This document shows, piece after piece, positions 15,131 to 18,580 of a DNA stretch of 18,580 nt; within the stretch, counting starts at the first letter, position 1, and the number at the start of each line of letters is the position of its first letter. Origin of the DNA: Candidatus Zixiibacteriota bacterium (GTDB taxonomy: Bacteria > Zixibacteria > MSB-5A5 > GN15 > FEB-12). The stretch lies in contig QNAG01000021.1 of the NCBI GenBank assembly GCA_003641415.1, positions 1-18,580 on the forward strand, given 5' to 3'. A model generated the notes under the pieces. The model searched no databases and was not told the DNA's origin. It saw only the letters and a list, made by a program, of their open reading frames with translations. The translations under genes and the position numbers were made by a program.

Positions 15131-16540
15131 TTACGTTACTTTTTTGCGAAGCCGCGCTGCCCGGATATTTAGCTCCTCTCTATACTTGGTCACAGTACGG
15201 CGAGCCAATTTGATCCCCTCTTCATTGAGCCTCTTGTATATTTCCTGGTCAGAATACGGTTTCTCTGGTGGTTCTTCGGCGATGATATCCTCTATCCGCT
15301 GTTTCACGGAGTGCTTTGAAATATCTCTACCTTCACTACGAGCAATACCCGAATTGAAAAAATACTTGATTTCGTAGACCCCTAGTGGAGTCTGCACATA
15401 CTTGCTATTGGATACACGACTGATAGTGGCAACATTCATATCCACCACACGTGCAATTTCTTCCATTATAAGCGGTTTTAGAAAGGCTGGGCCTTTATCA
15501 AAGAATTCCCTTTGCTTGTCAATGATAGCTTCCATCACCCTGATCATGGTAGTACGCCGCTGATTGATGCTGTTTAGAAGCCACCGTGCCTGTTCTAATT
15601 TCTGGCGTATGTATTTTTTCGTATCCTGTGATGACTTGCTCCCGCGTTTCATTAGATTGCGATACCCAGAGTTTATTCGCAGATGGGGTATATAGCGGTC
15701 GTTGTGCATTACGATGTAATCGTTTCCATATCTCTCGACGATAAGGTCTGGAATTACCGCCATAGCAGCAGCGTCAAACCGACCCTGAACCGGTTTCGGG
15801 GAAAGAGATCGGATTACTTTCATCGCTTGCTCTGCCTTTGTTGCAGTAACCCCCATCATTTTCGAAATCTGAAGGATGGACTTTCTATCCAAATCACGGA
15901 TATGTTCATCTACAATTCGATAGGGCAAACTGCCTTCGTAGCCTTTTTCTTTTAGCTGGATAAGGAGTGATTCGCGCAGATCTCGAGCTCCAACTCCGGT
16001 TGGATCGAATTTTTGTATCATCTCCAGCACTGATTCAACCCTGATGATATCAACTTCTAATTCCTCAGCCATCTCTGGAACGCTTATTGCAAGGTATCCA
16101 TCAGGGGAAATATTACCAATTATGTATTCGCCGATTAAATGTTCTTCAGGGGACAGTTTGAGAAAGGAGAGCTGCTCTAGAAGATGATCATACAGGTTAG
16201 ATTTATGCGAAGCCGTTCCTTCAAATCGTTCCTCGATAGGTTCTCTTTGTTCGTGTACTTTGTAGCCTTCTTCATCTTCAAATAGGTACTCATCCCAGTC
16301 TACGGATTCGGAGGTATCACCCTCGGACTCAGCGATCTCAACCTCAGCTGCATTATCCTCGGCCTGATCCTGATCTATCTCGAGTTCTTCTATTTCCTCA
16401 AGCAGCGGATTTGTGGCCAACTCATGACGAATAGTCTGTTCCAGTTTGAGCGCAGGCATCTGAAGCATCTTCAGCGATTGAATAAGCTGAGGGGCTAACG
16501 TTTGCTGGAGTTTAAACTGTAGTCCAAGACCTAACTTCAT
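15131..16540 (-). CDS. rpoN: RNA polymerase sigma-54 factor
   Basis: Alternative sigma factor that recognises -24/-12 promoters and needs an AAA+ enhancer-binding activator. The protein is 469 residues, a normal length. Region I is Gln/Leu-rich (LQFKLQQTLAPQLIQSLKML, 7-26) and binds activator. An acidic region II follows (about 45-100, many Glu and Asp). The core-binding region is about 110-290. The helix-turn-helix that reads the -12 element is about 370-390 (ARVVDMNVATISRVS). The RpoN box is ARRTVTKYRE (446-455), with Thr where Ala is usual at position 451. The ATG at 16540 is the family start. Its presence implies sigma-54 regulons elsewhere in the genome. It sits between lptB and hpf. Confidence 0.97.
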   Translation of the reverse strand: MKLGLGLQFKLQQTLAPQLIQSLKMLQMPALKLEQTIRHELATNPLLEEIEELEIDQDQAEDNAAEVEIAESEGDTSESVDWDEYLFEDEEGYKVHEQREPIEERFEGTASHKSNLYDHLLEQLSFLKLSPEEHLIGEYIIGNISPDGYLAISVPEMAEELEVDIIRVESVLEMIQKFDPTGVGARDLRESLLIQLKEKGYEGSLPYRIVDEHIRDLDRKSILQISKMMGVTATKAEQAMKVIRSLSPKPVQGRFDAAAMAVIPDLIVERYGNDYIVMHNDRYIPHLRINSGYRNLMKRGSKSSQDTKKYIRQKLEQARWLLNSINQRRTTMIRVMEAIIDKQREFFDKGPAFLKPLIMEEIARVVDMNVATISRVSNSKYVQTPLGVYEIKYFFNSGIARSEGRDISKHSVKQRIEDIIAEEPPEKPYSDQEIYKRLNEEGIKLARRTVTKYREELNIRAARLRKKVT

Positions 16541-16550
16541 TTTTCAACCT

Positions 16551-16563
16551 GTTATCTGATAAC
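16551..16563 (-). promoter_or_regulatory. Palindrome next to the rpoN start
   Basis: GTTATC-T-GATAAC is a perfect 6-bp palindrome with a one-base centre, 10 bases before the rpoN ATG and abutting the AGG ribosome site. It could be a protein-binding site or occlude translation. A short palindrome in AT-rich DNA may also be chance. Confidence 0.3.
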
Positions 16564-16630
16564 CAATATTGTTGCTCTATATAAAAAATGTCTCTTTATA
16601 TAAGAAGTGTCGGTACGAGTTGCCTTTCCT

Positions 16631-16639
16631 ATTATACCA
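16631..16639 (-). promoter_or_regulatory. Extended -10 promoter of rpoN
   Basis: The minus strand reads TGGTATAAT: a perfect -10 hexamer (16631-16636) with the TGn extension. A weak TAGTGA lies 17 bases further upstream. The transcript would start near 16624 with a leader of about 84 bases before rpoN. The site lies in the 141-base gap after lptB, so rpoN can be expressed apart from lptB. Confidence 0.5.
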
Positions 16640-16681
16640 TCAAATAAGTTCGTTCACTATTTGTACACGGTTCGGTCCAGT

Positions 16682-17407
16682 TTAGTTGAGTCGGAATTTC
16701 TCGCCTAAGTATATCTTCCTTGCCTCGGGATCATTTGCCAGGAACTCAGAGGTGCCGGCTTTAAGTATTTTACCATCGCACATTATGTATGCCCGGTTAC
16801 AGATAGATAAGGTTTCTCGAACGTTATGGTCTGTAATCAGGACCCCAAGTCCCTTTTCTACCAGACGACTAATGATCTTCTGTATATCTTCAACAGCAAT
16901 AGGATCGATACCAGCAAATGGCTCATCCAGCAACATGAACTGCGGATTAGTCACAAGAGCTCTTGTTATCTCTACTCTGCGACGTTCTCCTCCGGAGAGA
17001 GTGTAGGCCTTGTGTTTGCGAAGGTGAACGATATCAAGTTCCTCCAGGAGTTCCTCAAGGCGTACTTTGCGTTCTTTACGGGTGAGCTTCTGAAACTGCA
17101 GTATCGATGTAAGATTTTCTTCAACGGTCATTTTGCGAAAAACCGATGCTTCCTGTGACAGATAGCCAATCCCCAGTCTGGCTCGCCGATACATGGGCAG
17201 GCGGCTTATATTCCGCCCGTCCAAGAATACCTTGCCACCATCGGGTCTGATGAATCCGATTATCATGTAGAAAGTGGTTGTTTTACCAGCCCCGTTGGGT
17301 CCCAGTAAACCTACCACCTCACCGGGATTAATCTTTATAGAAACCCCGTTGACTACGGTTCTCTTACGATAGTGTTTGCAGAGTTCCTCTGACTCAAGAA
17401 CTGCCAT
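16682..17407 (-). CDS. lptB: LPS export ABC transporter ATPase LptB
   Basis: Cytoplasmic ATPase of the LptB2FGC complex that extracts lipopolysaccharide from the inner membrane and drives it along the Lpt bridge to the outer membrane. It is 241 residues from the ATG at 17407. Walker A is GPNGAGKTT (36-44), the Q-loop Gln85 is in GYLSQEASVF, the signature is LSGGE (137-141), Walker B is FMLLDE (157-162), and the switch His194 is in ITDHNVRET. FRKMTVEENL (90-99) is typical of LptB. A TTG at 17446 would add 13 residues not usual in the family; MAVLESEELCKHY fits the LptB start. No ribosome site is obvious. It precedes rpoN and hpf, the classical arrangement; lptA and lptC, often just upstream, are absent here. 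Confidence 0.94.
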   Translation of the reverse strand: MAVLESEELCKHYRKRTVVNGVSIKINPGEVVGLLGPNGAGKTTTFYMIIGFIRPDGGKVFLDGRNISRLPMYRRARLGIGYLSQEASVFRKMTVEENLTSILQFQKLTRKERKVRLEELLEELDIVHLRKHKAYTLSGGERRRVEITRALVTNPQFMLLDEPFAGIDPIAVEDIQKIISRLVEKGLGVLITDHNVRETLSICNRAYIMCDGKILKAGTSEFLANDPEARKIYLGEKFRLN

Positions 17408-17437
17408 ACCATAATATACATTCGACACGCATTGAAT

Positions 17438-17515
17438 CCAGCACAAAAATTGCTGGGTGGTATAAAGTACTCCATTAAGCGAAGGGTTTATTGCTGACTA
17501 ATTGTTTATTCTCAA
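17438..17515 (-). promoter_or_regulatory. Possible lptB promoter and leader hairpin
   Basis: On the minus strand TTGAGA (17510-17515) and AATAAA (17487-17492) are 17 bases apart, a fair -35 and a weak -10. Downstream, a small hairpin CCAGCA/TGCTGG with a 7-base loop (17438-17456) lies in the leader about 31 bases before the lptB ATG. Both are suggestive only. Confidence 0.3.
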
Positions 17516-17575
17516 AAATGTTTATCCCTCGGGGTGTTTTTGTGAAATGATGGGCAATTACAGGAAAGCTATAGG

Positions 17576-18100
17576 CTACTCGGAATCGTAGGAGATAAGA
17601 CAGTTAACATCGTAGCCGGTCATTTTCTCTCGCCATGGCAGAAAGCTGAGGTCAATAACGGCTGATACCCCAACCACTTTTCCGCCCAGTTTTTCAATAA
17701 GAGAACAAGCCGCTTTTAGAGTGCCACCAGTGGCTATAAGGTCGTCGACAACCACCACCCTTTCTTCTTTGCGGATGGCGTCTGAGTGTAACTCTAGGCT
17801 GTCTGTTCCATATTCCAGTGCATATTCTACGGAAATTGTCTTGGATGGCAGTTTCCCCGGTTTTCGGGCTGTCACTACCCCAATATCCAAACGGTCAGCC
17901 AGTGCCGCCCCAAACAGGAATCCTCGGGATTCGATAGCCACAATGGTTTCCGGTTGACGGGATTGTACATATTTCTCCATCTGGTCCAGAGCCAGTTTGA
18001 AACCCTCGGCATTTTGCAACAGGGTAGTAATGTCATAAAAACAAATCCCGGGCTTGGGAAAATCCGGTATACTTCGCATGTATTTCTTAAGTTCAGACAT
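17576..18100 (-). CDS. apt: Adenine phosphoribosyltransferase
   Basis: Purine salvage enzyme: adenine plus PRPP gives AMP and pyrophosphate. It is 174 residues, the usual length. The type I PRT fold begins IRSIPDFPKPGI-like (here MRSIPDFPKPGI, 8-19), the adenine/flexible loop region has ARKPGKLPSKT (78-88), and the PRPP-binding motif is VVVVDDLIATGGT (115-127). FLPWREKM near the C-terminus is typical of Apt. The ATG at 18100 gives the family start MSELKKYMRSIPDF. It follows the acylphosphatase gene by 17 bases on the same strand and is very likely cotranscribed with it. A 168-base gap to the lptB ATG suggests the operon may end here. Confidence 0.96.
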   Translation of the reverse strand: MSELKKYMRSIPDFPKPGICFYDITTLLQNAEGFKLALDQMEKYVQSRQPETIVAIESRGFLFGAALADRLDIGVVTARKPGKLPSKTISVEYALEYGTDSLELHSDAIRKEERVVVVDDLIATGGTLKAACSLIEKLGGKVVGVSAVIDLSFLPWREKMTGYDVNCLISYDSE

Positions 18101-18117
18101 ATTAAATCCACAATATC

Positions 18118-18396
18118 TTAGAAGGTGACCTTAAAATCGGAAAATTGACCACTTATTTTAAGCCATTTGATTGTGACATTATTAATAACAGCACTACTCG
18201 GTCCTGCCTTCAGTTCAGCGATAAGAGACTCAATCGCCCCGCGATCTCCCTCAGCCAAAACTGACACCGAACTGTCAGGGTTGTTTTTCACCCAGCCTTT
18301 AAGACCCAGATTGCGTGCTCGATTAAGGCAGAAATAACGATACCCCACTCCCTGTACAAAACCCTCAATTTTCAACTCAGCTCCGACTGAACTCAT
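18118..18396 (-). CDS. acyP: Acylphosphatase
   Basis: Small cytosolic enzyme that hydrolyses acyl phosphates such as acetyl phosphate or 1,3-bisphosphoglycerate; its physiological role in bacteria is poorly defined. It is 92 residues, the standard single-domain size. The phosphate-binding loop GFVQGVGYRYF carries catalytic Arg20, and GWVKNNPDSSV carries catalytic Asn38. The end KVTF lacks the usual extra Tyr but the fold is complete. The ATG overlaps the stop of the upstream gene as ATGA (18393-18396), so translational coupling is likely. apt follows 17 bases later. Confidence 0.95.
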   Translation of the reverse strand: MSSVGAELKIEGFVQGVGYRYFCLNRARNLGLKGWVKNNPDSSVSVLAEGDRGAIESLIAELKAGPSSAVINNVTIKWLKISGQFSDFKVTF

Positions 18397-18580
18397 TTTG
18401 TTTCTGTGACCAATTCCATAACTAAATGAGCTGCTTCCTCTGGACTTTCGACATGGTGGATTTCATCGCCAAGTTTCCATGCCGAAACGGATACAAGCGG
18501 CTTTCCAGCCTGAAGGGCGAAGGCCATTTCAGAAAGGGTCCCATATTTCCCGGGCAGAGCCACAACTGCATCAGAGGTAC
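18393..18580 (-). CDS. LOG/SLOG-like Rossmann protein, C-terminal part
   Basis: Only the last 62 codons are in the window; the gene runs off the right edge. The translation starts TSDAVVALPGKYGTLSEMAFAL and continues through GKPLVSVSAWKLGD to the end VTETK. The PGKYGTLSE segment is the PGGxGTxxE motif of the LOG (lysine decarboxylase-like) and TIGR00725 families, with Lys replacing the second Gly. These are Rossmann-fold nucleotide-binding proteins; some are nucleoside-monophosphate phosphoribohydrolases. That would suit a neighbour of apt, but the loss of a motif Gly and the missing N-terminus leave activity open. The stop overlaps the acylphosphatase start by four bases. Confidence 0.8.
   Translation of the reverse strand, partial: TSDAVVALPGKYGTLSEMAFALQAGKPLVSVSAWKLGDEIHHVESPEEAAHLVMELVTETK

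Overview
The window looks like chromosome of a diderm (Gram-negative) bacterium. I infer a member of the FCB/Zixibacteria-like lineages, not a well-studied group. Three things point there. LptB shows an LPS-exporting outer membrane. A secreted protein near the left end carries dockerin-like calcium repeats of the DVTYLVxFLF type that I associate with such lineages. GyrA has a planctomycete/chlamydia-like breakage region (SGNYHPHG). The taxonomic call is inference only.

Layout. 1-305 has no convincing gene. It is a run of strong stem-loops that includes a copy of a short interspersed repeat. 306-1316 (-) encodes a secreted protein with a two-repeat dockerin-like region and two tandem copies of a Cys/His-rich domain. 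It has a near-consensus promoter with an internal inverted repeat, but its apparent start codon is ATA. 1515-4923 (-) is a co-directional cluster yajC, def, fmt, rng (Sec accessory protein, peptide deformylase, Met-tRNA formyltransferase, RNase G) behind one good sigma70-type promoter at 4997-5025. 5092-6690 (+) is an orphan integral-membrane glycosyltransferase of the GT-C/GT22 type, followed by gyrA (6897-9323, +), which is not next to gyrB.

The middle is accessory-looking. It holds an unassigned 215-residue protein with a nuclease-like ELDEExHF motif (9409-10056, +), a TonB-dependent-receptor-like outer-membrane protein (10120-12426, -), a long protein with a degenerate NUDIX box (12691-13668, +), and a small four-helix membrane protein (13665-14132, -). 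The last two are convergent, with stop codons that share TTAA.

The right third (-) is a housekeeping block. In transcription order it runs: a LOG/SLOG-like Rossmann protein (cut by the window edge), acylphosphatase, apt, lptB, rpoN, hpf, and a strong intrinsic terminator at 14299-14328. lptB-rpoN-hpf is a classical grouping linking LPS export, sigma-54 and ribosome hibernation. An extended -10 promoter lies just upstream of rpoN. The 418-base gap between rpoN and hpf has a possible hpf promoter, a doubtful 36-codon ORF and an IS-end-like sequence.

I saw no tRNA, rRNA, CRISPR array or intact mobile element. The least explained items are the duplicated Cys/His domain and its AUA start, the palindrome inside its promoter, the 9409-10056 protein, and the stem-loop run at the left edge.
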